Assembly (NCBI GenBank): GCA_037975125.1 | Contig: CM075860.1 | Coordinates: 21,847,589 to 21,911,588 of the forward strand | Length of the DNA: 64,000 bases | From: Latrodectus hesperus | Taxonomy: Eukaryota; Arthropoda; Arachnida; Araneae; Theridiidae | Direction: 5' to 3' | Shown here: piece by piece, positions 11,414-24,330 of the stretch | Numbering within the stretch: position 1 is the stretch's first letter | Layout of the letters: each line of letters begins with the position of its first letter | Made by a program: the position numbers and the translations under genes | Notes under the pieces: model-generated | What the model saw: the letters and a program-made list of their open reading frames with translations, nothing else | What the model was told of the DNA's origin: nothing | Databases searched by the model: none

Positions 11414-12810
11414 GTAAGTTTTGTAATACAAAATTTTTTTCATAGGTTTTCTGTATATAACTTTGTTGTAGATTTTATAGGTGGAACACAATGATTGTAT
11501 TTTCTTTCACTGTGAAATAATGCAATTTGATAAAGTGATGAATGTCTATGTTTATAGATTTCAATCAATTTTCCACAAAAATCTCCTGCTAAATCTTTGT
11601 TTGAGTTTCTCTCTATAGTGGACATACAATTTACATTTGAGAAATTTCTGCCACAGAAATACGAATTTTATGTGACTCAAAAGTACAATATTATAATAAA
11701 ATATCTTATCTATCCATTACAGATTTTAGCAAGATGTTCATAGTCTCGTTTAACATAAGTTTCATTGCATAAGAAACTAGTATAACAGCTTTTAGACATA
11801 TATTATATTCAGTCTTTGAATTATTATTTCATTCATATATTTCATATATTATTCATTTATATATTTCACACACACAACCATTCATTTCGTTGAATATACA
11901 CACAATTATGCACTTAATATCCTCTAAATTAGATTTCCTTAAATGTGTAGTTACAGCACTTTTTTGTTCCTAAAAAGAATTTTTTTTTAATTTTTAGATT
12001 ACCACTGCGTATTAGTGATTTTTATTAAGATAACATTAAAAGTAGTTAATTGTAACAGGAAATGTTTCACCAGTCATTAACAAATAACCTGTTGATTACT
12101 CTCTTAGTCCTTCATGCTCTCATACCTTCACTAGAATTAACCTGAAGTTTAATTACTAGTGAACTAAGAGCATAATCCAAACTGGCAATGCTTTGGCATT
12201 CAGCTCTACAGTTCCAGGGTTAGATTCCTATCTAGGTTTAGGGTGTTTGTTCTGGTTTTGAAGCCAATTGATATTTTTTCCCACCTGTTATAAAGATGTT
12301 GATGTGTCACTTAATTTTATTCTATCAATGTGTGAGACCTCATTTCATGATACCAAGCAGCCTTTTTCTCTAAGCTAAGCAAATGATATGTGTATAATTA
12401 AAAATAGCAAAAGTGTGTAAAAACTTTTTCCGTGAAAATTGCTGCTTGTGAAAGGTATCTGCCTTTCTTTCGCTAATGGTTAATAAATATGAAAGTTCAT
12501 GTTTCTTATTATATTAATTTCCATTCTTGGCATTCAGATTAGAAAAGAAAAATTGCATGCTTTATAGATATAAAGTAAGTAAGCCAAAAAATGAATGATA
12601 AATATGTAGAATGAATTTTAAAGTATTATTATTTATCTTGAAATATCTTTTATATCCTCAAGTATTTATTGCCCAATTTAATTCAAAATAAAGTATAAAT
12701 CAATTAAAATATAATATGATAACCTTTAATTCACACAAAATGTTTAATTTTACTTATCTCTCTTTGCGGTAAGAATACAATACACAAATTCATTAACTTT
12801 TTCTTTACAG

Positions 12811-12870
12811 CTACTATTGCTGATTCATTGGTGATGAATCTTGAGATTTCTCTTCCATCACCAGATCAGG
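12811..12870 (+). CDS. Internal exon of a putative AT-hook protein
   Basis: A 60-nt exon lies between acceptor TTCTTTACAG and donor GTAAGT. It completes the split codon from the previous exon and reads STIADSLVMNLEISLPSPDQ, again ending in phase 1. Its length equals that of the preceding exon and is a multiple of three, so it could be skipped without changing frame. No domain recognised. Confidence 0.6.
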
Positions 12871-13842
12871 GTAAGTGTGGTTTTTCAAATTATTAGTTTT
12901 ATATTAAAAGTGAAAAGATTTTAATATTCCAAAATAATTTTCATTATGCCTTATCCACAGAAAACTTTTAAAATTTCACGTTAAAACAAGAAATATTTTT
13001 TTTGAGGACAAAGCATTATGTATTTATAAACTAACGGAACTGAATGAATAAGGTTTTTAATGATAGTTTATGCATCTGTGTACATATATGAACTAAATCC
13101 TGCTTAAAAGTTTTGTAATGATAGATTGTTTCAGTTCTGAGAACGGTTGGGTGAAGGGCATTGTGTAAGCTCAGTTTTCATAAAGGTACTTGAATATTCG
13201 TTAGTACAAAGCTGTAGAGCCTTTCAATGTCTGTGGGTAGGATTTTGCATTGACATTTTCCTTTACTTATTCCATGCAAAGAAAGCCTAACATAAAAAAT
13301 TTTGTATTGTGAATTAATGGAAATAGCACAAATGTAATGTGTAAAGCATTCTGCTTCTAAAATACTTTCAAATATTTTCTAAAGTTTAAAATATTAATAA
13401 TTAGGAAGAGTTAGCTTTTATATTATTTATATAATATTGTAGTAATATATAAATGAGTAGAAATGGGTTTCTAAATACTTATCAATATTATCAATATGTA
13501 TAACTTTTTGCTCATGTTTCTTACATAATATTCAGTTTAGAAAATTTGCTCAGTAAATGTTTTTCTAAAAGTACAGCAAAATCACCATTGTGATGGTGTT
13601 ATCACTTATTCAGGATTATTTGGACATCATGCATTGAATAAAGAATGGTCTTGATGACATGGCAAATTTTTAAAATGCACTAATTGTAAATCTGTTTGAA
13701 TTACATTTAAAAACTGTGAACTTATGGTTTCATAAAAAAAATAAGTAGTTTGAAAACACCTTGTGTAAAAAAAAGATTGATTTTGAAAATTTATTTCTAC
13801 TATAATCCTTAAACTATATTTTTCATTCACATTATCTTCCAG

Positions 13843-14125
13843 ATCTTCCTCGACTGGAAGTTTTTGAGAAAGAACCTCCACAACCCCTGAAGCAAAAACG
13901 CTTAAGGATTAAGAAAAGAAATGAGCTTGAACTTCTTCAAGTTTGCTTGCCATCACATTTTAGGTGTAAAATACCATTATCACCTCCCCAAGTAGTCAGT
14001 AGCCCTGCATCACCCAACCCCAGCAGTGCCTTCACATCGACCATTAGAATACGTTGAAAAGAGAGGCCGTCCTAAGAAAAAGCCTTTCATCAGATCCAGA
14101 GATAGCATGGGAAAGTTCGCAAAAG
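13843..14125 (+). pseudogene. Exon with AT-hook-like motif and an internal frameshift
   Basis: After acceptor ATTATCTTCCAG, the split codon becomes Asp and the frame reads DLPRLEVFEKEPPQPLKQKR followed by RNELELLQVCLPSHF and a Pro/Ser-rich stretch. That frame stops near 14056. A second frame, open from 13996, carries EYVEKRGRPKKKPFIRSR, whose RGRP core is the minor-groove-binding AT-hook. It ends in phase 1 at a GTGAGG donor. The exon is 283 nt, one more than a multiple of three, while both flanking introns are phase 1. A single-base indel between 13996 and 14055 therefore explains the break. Either the gene is inactive, a tiny unusual intron exists, or the assembly has an error. I label it broken because of the frameshift. 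Confidence 0.55.
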
Positions 14126-14227
14126 GTGAGGTTCTATTTACGTAAATAATTTCTGATCTGCTCATATGATTTCAAGCTATGACAATTTTTGATATTTTTT
14201 ACAAAAAATCTTAAAAAATATTTTCAG

Positions 14228-14328
14228 ACCCAAATAAACAACCACAGCAACCTCGCCAAAAAATAAGAACAAGAAGGACGGAGCTGCAATTGCTTAAGGC
14301 AAGCTTACCGACTTGTTTTCAGTTTTAA
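14228..14328 (+). CDS. Likely terminal exon of the putative AT-hook protein
   Basis: After acceptor TATTTTCAG the split codon gives Asp and the frame reads DPNKQPQQPRQKIRTRRTEL, then QLLKASLPTCFQF and a TAA at 14326-14328. The segment RTELQLLKASLPTCF resembles RNELELLQVCLPSHF in the previous exon, suggesting an internal duplication of a basic motif. AAGGCAAGC at 14296-14304 could be a GC-type donor, which would make this an internal exon instead. Role unknown; the basic, Pro-rich composition with an AT-hook nearby suggests a nuclear DNA-binding protein, as inference only. Confidence 0.5.
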
Positions 14329-16114
14329 ATGTTAATTTTTTGTTAAAAAAAGTATTTATTTTTTAGGTGAGAAAAAACATGGATATATGAATTAGCAATA
14401 CATGTGTTTATATGAATTAGCAATAGAGAAAGCTTAATAAGGAAAATTATTCTTATTAACTAAAAAGAAATAGTAAGAAAAGAATGAAGCAAAAACATAA
14501 TTTTTAATCTTGTAAATATTATACAATTTATGTATATCATTAAATATTATACAATTTATGTATTTCATAGATTCAAACTAATTAATTATAAAAGATTTTA
14601 ATAATTAAAAGAAAATAGTAAGAAAAGCAAGAAACAAAAAAATTATTAATATTGTAAATGTTATACAATTCATATTTCATTCAACCTCACATTCACATGG
14701 AACAACAGTATGATTATTTTAGTCATTCTTGTCTTAATATTATTTTTTAACATAATATCTTCAATGAATTTCAAAATTATTCGCCAATAAGATAAATAGT
14801 TTGTATAACGGAAACTAGTTTTAATTTCTGTTTAACCCTTATAGCATTCAACCCCACCTTCAAATATGTTCAATTTATTTTCCTTTAAAAATTTCCTTCA
14901 GCAGTATTAATTTTCTTAATTAAAAGAAACATTAAAATTTTCAAAAGGTATCTCAATGCATTTCAACAACCCTTGGAACAGACAATTGAATATTTTATCA
15001 TCATAATACATTAAAATCCACCAATAAATTCATGAATGTATTGCAAAAATTCATACGATAATCATCTTGGCTTATTATATTAATGAAACAGAATGTCCTA
15101 TAACAATCCCACAAAAGTGTTTTAATAAGTTATTAGAAATAATTAGTTTGAGATAATTTATCATTTAATTTAAAATGTTTTGAAAATTCTAAATTTAGAT
15201 TTGTTTTGATATATACCCTTAATTTTTAAGTCTGCATGTGAGCAAAGAATAGCTGTAAAAGGTTTTAAATGAAAATGGAAATAAAATTTGTAATTACACT
15301 TGTAAAAAGCCAGGAAGAAAAAATAGTTTATGTAAAGAAAATTTTTCTCATCCTAATGTAGCAAATAAGCATACTCTCACCCAAATATTTATTCTGAGTG
15401 TATTTAATTTCTTAATTACAGTTAAAGAAATATTAAGCATGCTTAACAATCAAAACTATTCAGTCTAGTACAAAATGGTGTATCATCAATAAAATTTGAA
15501 GTTAAGTGTGATAGCAAGGGAAAACTTTTCTAAATTTAAGACAAAGAGATTCCTATATTTAAATATTACCCGATTCTTTTAGATGACATTGATAATTCTG
15601 AGTTTTAATATTTATATTTACTATTATAAATATTTCCTATAGTTCCTTTAATTTAGGGGCTCGCCTTAAAATTTAGATTTTTCTTATATTTATAAAAACT
15701 TACATGTTATATACATTTATTAAAACATATTTTTAAAAAGTTTTGTATAGAATTATTTCATTTATGGCTACAAAAAAATTTATATTTCCATATTTTTCAA
15801 TAAAAATCTTTTTCATTTATAACTTGCTTTTACATAATAATGTATTAAAAAATACATTAGCGGCAAATATATATATAAGAGAATTTTTTAAACAAAATTG
15901 ACTTCTTTTGACAAATTTTCTTCTTTTATCAAAATTTTCATCTTGATTTTCGATTCTTTAGGAGATGAAAAAAATCTTTAAATTACTGGAGAGAAAGGCT
16001 TCTTTAACAATTCCTACCACTAATTTAAAGATTTTTCAAGTTAAAGACAGTATAGGAAAAATAAATGAAATCAATTAGTTTTATGAGACATAGTTATAAA
16101 AATAATAATTCAAA
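14329..16114. other. AT-rich non-coding sequence
   Basis: Nothing recognised beyond short local repeats such as two copies of ATATTATACAATTTATGTAT around 14516-14565. Confidence 0.6.
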
Positions 16115-16262
16115 TTATGAATTCCTAGTGGTTATTGCTCCAGCATTTGAATTCCACTGCAAGATTGGAAGTCTGTAATGGTTCAGAATAAACATTAAAT
16201 TGTTTGTCCTAATTTAATGAGCTCTTAATTCCCATGAATGATTGTTGAGAAAATAACAAAAT
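16115..16262 (+). mobile_element. Decayed tRNA-derived SINE, family A
   Basis: CCTAGTGGTTATTGCTCC stands where the A box belongs, and GTAATGGTTCAGAATAAAC aligns with the family body GTAGTGGTTCGGAATCCAC. The end GATTGTTGAGAAAATAAC matches GACCGTTGAGCGACAAAC. The B box has decayed to ATTTGAATTCCAC. No target duplication is left. It is much older than the copies at 8183, 37017 and 56482. Confidence 0.65.
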
Positions 16263-16914
16263 ATGAATTCTTAAATATTTGATCACAATAATGCAGTACA
16301 TCAATGAATTTTCAGTTTAATCAAGAAAATAAGTTTAATTCTTTGTCCACAGAAATTCTAAAAGGCTACATTATGATTGTAAATTTAAAAGTTCTTTCTT
16401 ATGTTTAACAAGACATAAATAATTCCTTAAAATTAACTATATAGCTTTTTAGTCTTGGTAAAATAATTTTCATCCAAATATAGCTCCAATTTCAAGTTAT
16501 TAAGATTAAATACGTTTGTGTGTATTTGTACTAAAGTATACAATGAGTGGTTTTTTCAGTTGTTCTTTTAAACTATTTTAAAATTACCCTAAAAAATTTT
16601 ATGAGGATATATCCCTTTTTAATATTTTAAAATTATGATATGTTTTGTGTGGTATCAATATTTTGAAAATTTCTGGAATTTAACATATCAAATATGATAC
16701 ATGAATTTCTAAAAAAAGATTATCATTTTTGTACTTTAATCTATTTATAAAATGCAACATTTATTTTGAATAGTAAGTTAATGGGAAATTTTATGATAAA
16801 TGGAGGAACAAAAACAATTGTAAAATACAGTTTTTCCAAATTTATTAATAATAATGCTTACATAAAATTATTGTAATTCGTACAATAAACCTATATCAAA
16901 CAACTGGGTTTATT

Positions 16915-17525
<611 letters not shown>

Positions 17526-17529
17526 AAAA

Positions 17530-18119
17530 AATATAAAATATATAAATACATATAAATCTGAATAAATCCTTTAAATAATAACCTATATTTTAAATAAAAA
17601 ATGTTCAGTGAAATTAATTGTATAATTTTTAAAACACGATATTAAATATTTGATAAAACTTTTATAGATAAAAATTTTTTCCAATGTATAAAATTCCTCT
17701 ATGTGAAGTAAGAAAGTACGTACTATAATATTTCATTAGAATAACAGTTATTAACAATATCTATAATTTTAAAGATATAAGTAAAATATTAAACATATTA
17801 TTTCTCTGAAAAGCATTTATTCGGAATGATTATATTGATGTATTTAATCAATTTACAATATTAATAAGATTTCTCTCTCTATCTTATAATTAACTTACTA
17901 AACCAAATTAAGAAATAAAGAAAACAAGTGCATCTAAAGACTACACTGAATAACACATTTGAATATCATAGTAAATAATCTAATCAATTCCTAAATTTGA
18001 TTGTACTGAAAAATACTTGTAATGAATATCATAAGTTGAACAAATTCATTCACAAACATTCTTTGTTTTTTACACACTATTGAAATTTATTTTTCTTGCT
18101 AAAAATTACTCTTTTATAA
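17530..18119. other. AT-rich non-coding sequence
   Basis: Nothing recognised. Confidence 0.6.
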
Positions 18120-18430
18120 ACTCTCAAGAGACAAGTCCTAGTCTATGGCTCAGAAGCCTGGTTTTTAACAAGAAAATGGAGTACTTAAAATGATATTTTT
18201 TAAAGAAGACCTCTCAAAAGTATTATTGGTGTTATAAAATAACTTAAGTTAAATCAAGAAGAATCCTTAACATCAAAACTTGGACTACCCTGGTCTCTGA
18301 ATCTAAATATAACGGAGAAGTATGCAAAAGTTTAACTATATAATAAATAAATTAGTGGTTAATCAAATGGACACGCCAAAAATTAGCTATTACTTAATAT
18401 AGATGGAATGTTGAAAAGAAAGTGATATTT
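18120..18430 (+). pseudogene. Short LINE reverse-transcriptase C-terminal remnant
   Basis: The translation contains VLVYGSEAWFLT, then RRPLKSIIGV after a frameshift, then LVVNQMDTPK. These resemble the conserved LYGSETW...RRILR..G...W.GHV.RM series after the RT domain in RTE/CR1-type LINEs. Stops are frequent and the rest of the element is missing. It belongs to a different LINE type from the Jockey remnants elsewhere in the window. Confidence 0.55.
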
Positions 18431-19440
18431 CTGCTTATTATCATTATGAAATACCTATTAGTCATTGATACAGAACTTAATGCATATAAATATGTGATTT
18501 TTAATAATTTTTTAATGTATTTTTCTGCAGAATAATTACGTAAAATATTCCGTCTTAAAGTAGATAATCCAATATATTAAATTTAGATATTTTTATCTTT
18601 TAGTACTTTTAAGTTCTTAATAAAAGTAATCAAATAATTTTATTACCAGGAAAATCAAAATTATCTATATTCGTGCACTATCGATATTTTCAAAATAAAT
18701 AAGGTTAATAAAAATATATATAAATAGAATAATAAACTTGTATAGGAAAACAAAACAAAATGGTCTTCAGAAAGAGCAATGCGTATTAATGCGATGAGAA
18801 ATTACCATAATGTTTTGTCTAGAAAATAGAAGCAATCAAGCAATAATGGATTTACCAGAACTATAAGGAGAAGATTAAAAAATTAATAATACTCAGAAGT
18901 GGGGTGATGTGTGCTAATAAAGATGGAAAGAAAAAGTAGGTAAGAATATTTTAAACATTCATAATAATAACCTTTGACAACAATAAGCAACATATTATGA
19001 TTTAAAATGCATAAAAAACTATTGAAGAATTGTAAAAACGTCATAAAAATAAATGTATTGAAATTTATATTTTTAAAACAAAATTAGACTTTTAAAAGAT
19101 AAAAAATTAGTTTGCGGTTGTTGGTTGTTGTTATATAGATTAATATCTTCTTTATAAAAGACATTCGGATAAAAGTGAAATAAATTAAACTTTAAGGTTA
19201 GTAATTTTTCTATATTACACTTATTTACTGTAACTTTATTTAAATTGATACTACTTTATTCATTACAAGAAATAAGCAGAAATTCATTAATCTAGTCAAC
19301 TTTTATGATATTTATATATATTTACTCTTAACCATTCATACAAAATCATACAAAATATCACATGAAATATATAGAGTGTTATAAAAGAGAGGTTTGGTGT
19401 TTTTTGATAACGTAGATTTCTTTCTAAATCAAACATCAAA
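18431..19440. other. AT-rich non-coding sequence
   Basis: Possibly more of the same LINE tail around 18760-18950, but no motif is clear. Confidence 0.45.
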
Positions 19441-19444
19441 AGTA

Positions 19445-19605
<161 letters not shown>

Positions 19606-19619
19606 TGTATATGTATAAA

Positions 19620-22430
19620 ATCTGTTTAAAATCGTAAACTAATTAATAGGCTTCCTCAATTTTACCAGAATTTAATTTTCTATGAAGGCATATTTAGAAA
19701 ATGTAAGGAATTGGAAAGGTATACACATTAAAATAATATTTAATAAATCATAAATAGTCATTAATTTTGAAAAACAGAAAAAAAGTTTGCAATTGGAACT
19801 TAAAAATTTTGAAATACGTTACTTTTTGTATTTCTCAATTTGTTAGATATTTATTGAATACCATTTAATTTATGTAATTAACATTTCATCAATGAACAAT
19901 GTGTTTTAATATTAGTTTTTAGAATATATGAATTTCACAAAAATAATATTATTTACCTTGTTATTCTTTCGTTAACATAGAATTTTGTATCAGTTAACTT
20001 ATTAAAGGTATTTTATACTATTAAAAAGCTTCTTTAACCCAGTATAAGGCATGCCCTTCATCAAAAGAAATGACTAACTTAGATAAAAAAAAATGCTTAA
20101 CAGGTTTTATGAAAGGAAAGATGAACATGTGTTTTCTAAATTATGGTACCAGATTATGTTAAGCAATTCACATAATCTGAAACAAATTAGAAATAACACA
20201 TTTTCATCTTTTCTTTTTTGAGAAACAAATAACTTCGTTCATAAATAATTATTTATAGACGAGAAAGTTATAATTGTGCCAATAACACAATTATATTTAT
20301 CGTGCCTTGACAAATATATAAAAACAAACGTACAGTTTGCTTTCATACTAAACTTGAACTTTTTTTTAATATTATTAACTTTAAATACTAATTTTCAGTA
20401 TTTTCTGACATACTTAAATTTGTAAAGAAATTATATGTTACTGCGAAACTGCTTATAATACTTCATATAAGCATGGCACTATTTTCTTAAGACAAACAAT
20501 AAAATAGGATCATAGATTTTCCTTTTATGTTTTCTCGCTAGTTAATCTTATACTATATTTATTAAGGATCAATTCTTTAAAATATCAATTTAAATATTAA
20601 ATACTTAGGAAGAATATTGACAAAGGGAAAATACGTAGTTTTAAAATAACATTAATTATTTCATTGCAAAGTTTGATATCATCTGTAAATTAATACAATA
20701 TCAAATTAAGGGAAGAAATGTTTTAATGTTTCTGCTTTATTAAATCAAATTTATTAGGGTATGGCTTTTAGGAAAGGAAATAAATTATGCGCTTGTGTCC
20801 TAGCTAATATGTTGGATTACAGTATCAGCGCATAAAGTTGGAAATGTGAAAGCAGACATCTGGAAAAGTATGGTATATTGTAAGTTGTCAGGCTGGAAAC
20901 CTATTAGTCCATAAAAGATGACGTTTGATATCACTGGAAATCTTTCACGGGAAGGATTATATTAAGGATGCTTCTTATCAACAAATATTAAAAGTGACGT
21001 TTGTCAATAAGAATAATCATGAGAGAGTTGAATAATAATACAGATTGTGTTTTAGACCATAAATCAAACAAAATTAAACTCTGTTAAATTATTGAAAAGT
21101 TTTAATTTTGTTTTTCTTATCAATCTTATAAACAGAATACCCTTTTTTTCAAACTTTGATAAGCGAAAATTGTTTCAGTTTTATTTTAATGGTGTCCAAT
21201 ACTTAATACTTTTGTAAATGGAAAAATGTATCAATTTCCAAAAGTGATTTACTTAAATTATGACCAAACTGAATAATTTAAAAATATATAATGTTTATTA
21301 GTATTATAATTAAATGATTAGCAATAATACTTGCATATTTAAAAGGAAACGTGTTTGAAAAATTTTAGTAATCTGTATAAGTAATTAGAAATCATATTCT
21401 AAAATGCTTTGCAGTACATTCTTTTAGAATTTTTTTAAAAAAAGAGCAAATGTTTCTTATAAATCTGATTTAAAATTGATAAGCTTCAAATAAACCTAGT
21501 CAAAAAAAATGCTGATTAAAAAGATATTATATTGTTCCAAGCATTTTGTAGATATCAGCAAGATAGTATTTTATACTTTTGAAAACGACGAATCAAATTA
21601 AGAAGTCTAATATTTGAAATTTTTAGTCGCAAGAAAACTAATGCAATTATTTATATCACAAGATTCTTCTCTATGAAATTTGTGAAGAGCCAAAAACAAC
21701 AGTCAATCCAACGAAAATATTTTGTGATAAAGTTTCTATAGAACTTCAATAACTTTTTTGAATAAACATATCCAAATGAATCGATAGTTATTGATTATCA
21801 CTGGGAATTTTTTCTTGTGATTATATATATACAATCATTTATCATTAAATGTTTTTATTAGAAAAAAATAATATTATCAATTTAAAAAGCTCTTGTAATT
21901 TAAGTTAAATTTACCAATTTAACTCATTTTTAATTTTTAAATCACTTAGAAACTTATTATAAACTTTTTTAAAATTTATATTTTAAGCTCAAATGAAATC
22001 CAAATTATTAAAAATAGTCGGTTAAATTTATTACGTTTGCTCGGCTAAACTAGACAGCCAAAACAAGTGCAATTAAACAAAATGTTGATGACAGCTTTTA
22101 ATTATAAATATTTTAATGATTATGTTACACAAATTACGTTTTATATATTGTATAAATTAATTTTAATTATCGATTCAAATGCTTTTTCAATATTTTTCTT
22201 TTCTGAAAAACATATAACATTTCAGAATTCTCATAGGAATAATTTCCAAAGCTATCTAGAAAAATTAATAAAGTAAAAAAAATCTAAGCTATAGATCATG
22301 TTATAGTGTAAGTTATATAAATTTCATTTTATTTATTTTTTCTTTTATTTTAGTTGAGCTATTTTTCAAAAACTTTAGGTGATGTTTACATACATCCGTT
22401 ATACAGATATAGAAGTAGGAATATACAATG
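19620..22430. other. AT-rich non-coding sequence
   Basis: No exon, TE motif or RNA gene recognised. Slightly less AT-rich sequence at 20760-20990 has no readable homology. Confidence 0.55.
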
Positions 22431-22439
22431 ATTAACAAA

Positions 22440-23175
22440 ATCGCAACTCCAAGAATTACTAGATATCTCAAAGCAAAATTTAAAAATTACTTAAATTATA
22501 GCTTTTTGTGAATTGAGGATGAAGATAAATTCAGTATCTTCTGTAGCTGCCATTTTTGGTTATAGCCACTGCTACATGCCTCAGCATAGAATTCAAGACA
22601 CCTTGGATGTATCTTTGACATACAGTTGTCGATGGGGCTTAAAAATATTGTCAACGTTGATCTTATGTATTATCAAGTAGTGCATCTCAGGCAAGTGGTT
22701 GTACAAAAGCGTGGGCTGAACGTTTTCAATAGGAATGGATTGAGAGAACAAGAAGACAATGGAAGCAATTCAAACTGTAGTATAAAGAAGTACTCTTGAA
22801 CATTGCCACTTGTGTGCACGTATTATCCTGTTGGAATATGACTGATAGTCAACGCTGAACGTTGTCGAGGATAACGTTCTCCAGACAGACATATTACTGG
22901 ATGTTAAGTGTATTGTCAATACGTACTTTAAAATGTGGGAGGTAAATTTAATACCACACCTCAAACCAGGATTGAAGATGCAAAACCAGTGGCATAAGGC
23001 AAGAGTTCAACAGTTTCTAATCACTCTGCAGTTGAATCATAGTATTTTGGTGTTGAAGGTGGATGTGGGATTTGTCAGTAAAGACAGTCTAGTTCCATTG
23101 CGTTATCTATGTCCTACGTTTCTAAGGTGACTAGCGTTTTAATCATCACACAAATTGAGTTTGGATAGAGAAATC
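22440..23175 (-). pseudogene. Decayed Tc1-like transposase
   Basis: On the minus strand the frames give TVFTDKSHIHLQHQNT (family: W..V.FSDESRF.L), LLNSCLMPLVLHLQSWFEVW (family: ...G..VWGGI), a stretch with NTLNIQ and then FQQDNTCTQVAMFKSTSLY (family: FQQDNARPH), which is the second catalytic Asp. The C-terminal SMP.R....I...G..T.Y region follows in damaged form. Stops and shifts show it is long dead. I could not define terminal inverted repeats, so limits are approximate. It is a different Tc1 lineage from the element at 3388. Confidence 0.75.
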
Positions 23176-23344
23176 AAGGGAGCATGAAGCACGTTATCTC
23201 AAAAAAAAGTACATTAGAAGAACATGAGATATTAAAGGAAGTCATGGTGTAATTATGAATTATGCTAGATATTGGAAAAGGACCATTTATTCGAACCAAC
23301 ACTTATTTTCTATTCAAGATATGGAGACAAAGTGCTACAATTTA

Positions 23345-24330
23345 ACTTTCGAGCTAAAATATTTAAAATTATTTTAATTATTTAGCTTGCTTTTAGTTAA
23401 ATTAAGATGTAAAAACATAAAAATTAACTAAACTTTCAATTATATATAGCATATTATTTTGTGAAATAGCTTATTTTTCAGCAAATTTTAGAGAGATTGT
23501 AACAAAACGGCTAACACTCTACAGAAAATTGTATTCAATCTTAATTTAATTTTGGCATAAGATTTGTATCAAAGTATTTTGTAGTGAAGTAAAATGTAAA
23601 AAAAAAAAAAATTAACCCTAAGAAAAATATGGTTAAAAATGTATAGCAAAATAGATATTTTACGAAATTTTGCTGATTATTCCCCTTAAATAGCTGTAAA
23701 ACTTCAAAAATCTAGCATCATCAAAGGATTGTCGTATAAATCTTGTTTGGATATCCCTGGGCTCGCAAGGATGTGTTCTGGCGTACTTTGCTCAGAGAAA
23801 CAATTGGAACAGGTCTCGAACATTTTTTTTCAGTATTCTCCGGGAGAATCACTGGTTCACAGCTTTAAAAGAAAAGGAATGAAAATGTCCTTCATATATA
23901 TTCAAAATTTTATTTCGTTTCAAAGATAGTAGAAACTCTAAGCAGGTAAGATAATTTTCAAACAAATACCTTCATATTACATTAGATATTGTGTTAACGG
24001 GGCGTAAAGATTTTGGAAGAAAAAAAGATTTTGAGAAAATCGTCTTAAAAATGACAATCTTGCTTGAGATTGTGACGATTCTTATTTCTGAATTTACAAG
24101 TCAAATATCGGACTCATAATTATGCCTGTCTTAATCTCTATTTATCATTCAGTAAAATAAAAAAAGAGTTTTGGAAAATGGAAATGTCTGAATACATGAT
24201 TGACAAATAAAAATATGACTTATTTAGTTGAAAATCAACTTTCCAGGGTAGACCTATACCTTAATCTTTGTGTTCCACTTTTGGAAAAGCTGGAGGTATT
24301 TTCATGGATATAATGCATCTCTCACTGTGC
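23345..24330. repeat. Copy 1 of a diverged duplicated segment
   Basis: It aligns by eye, in the same order and orientation, with 26230-27140. Shared anchors include ACTTTCGAGCT, AACAAAACGG.TAACACT against ATCAAAACGGATAACACT, ATAT.GATATTTTAC, TGTTAACG and CAAATAT.GG.CTCA. Divergence is high, so this is an old duplication or an unknown repeat family. No protein is recognised in it. Confidence 0.6.
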
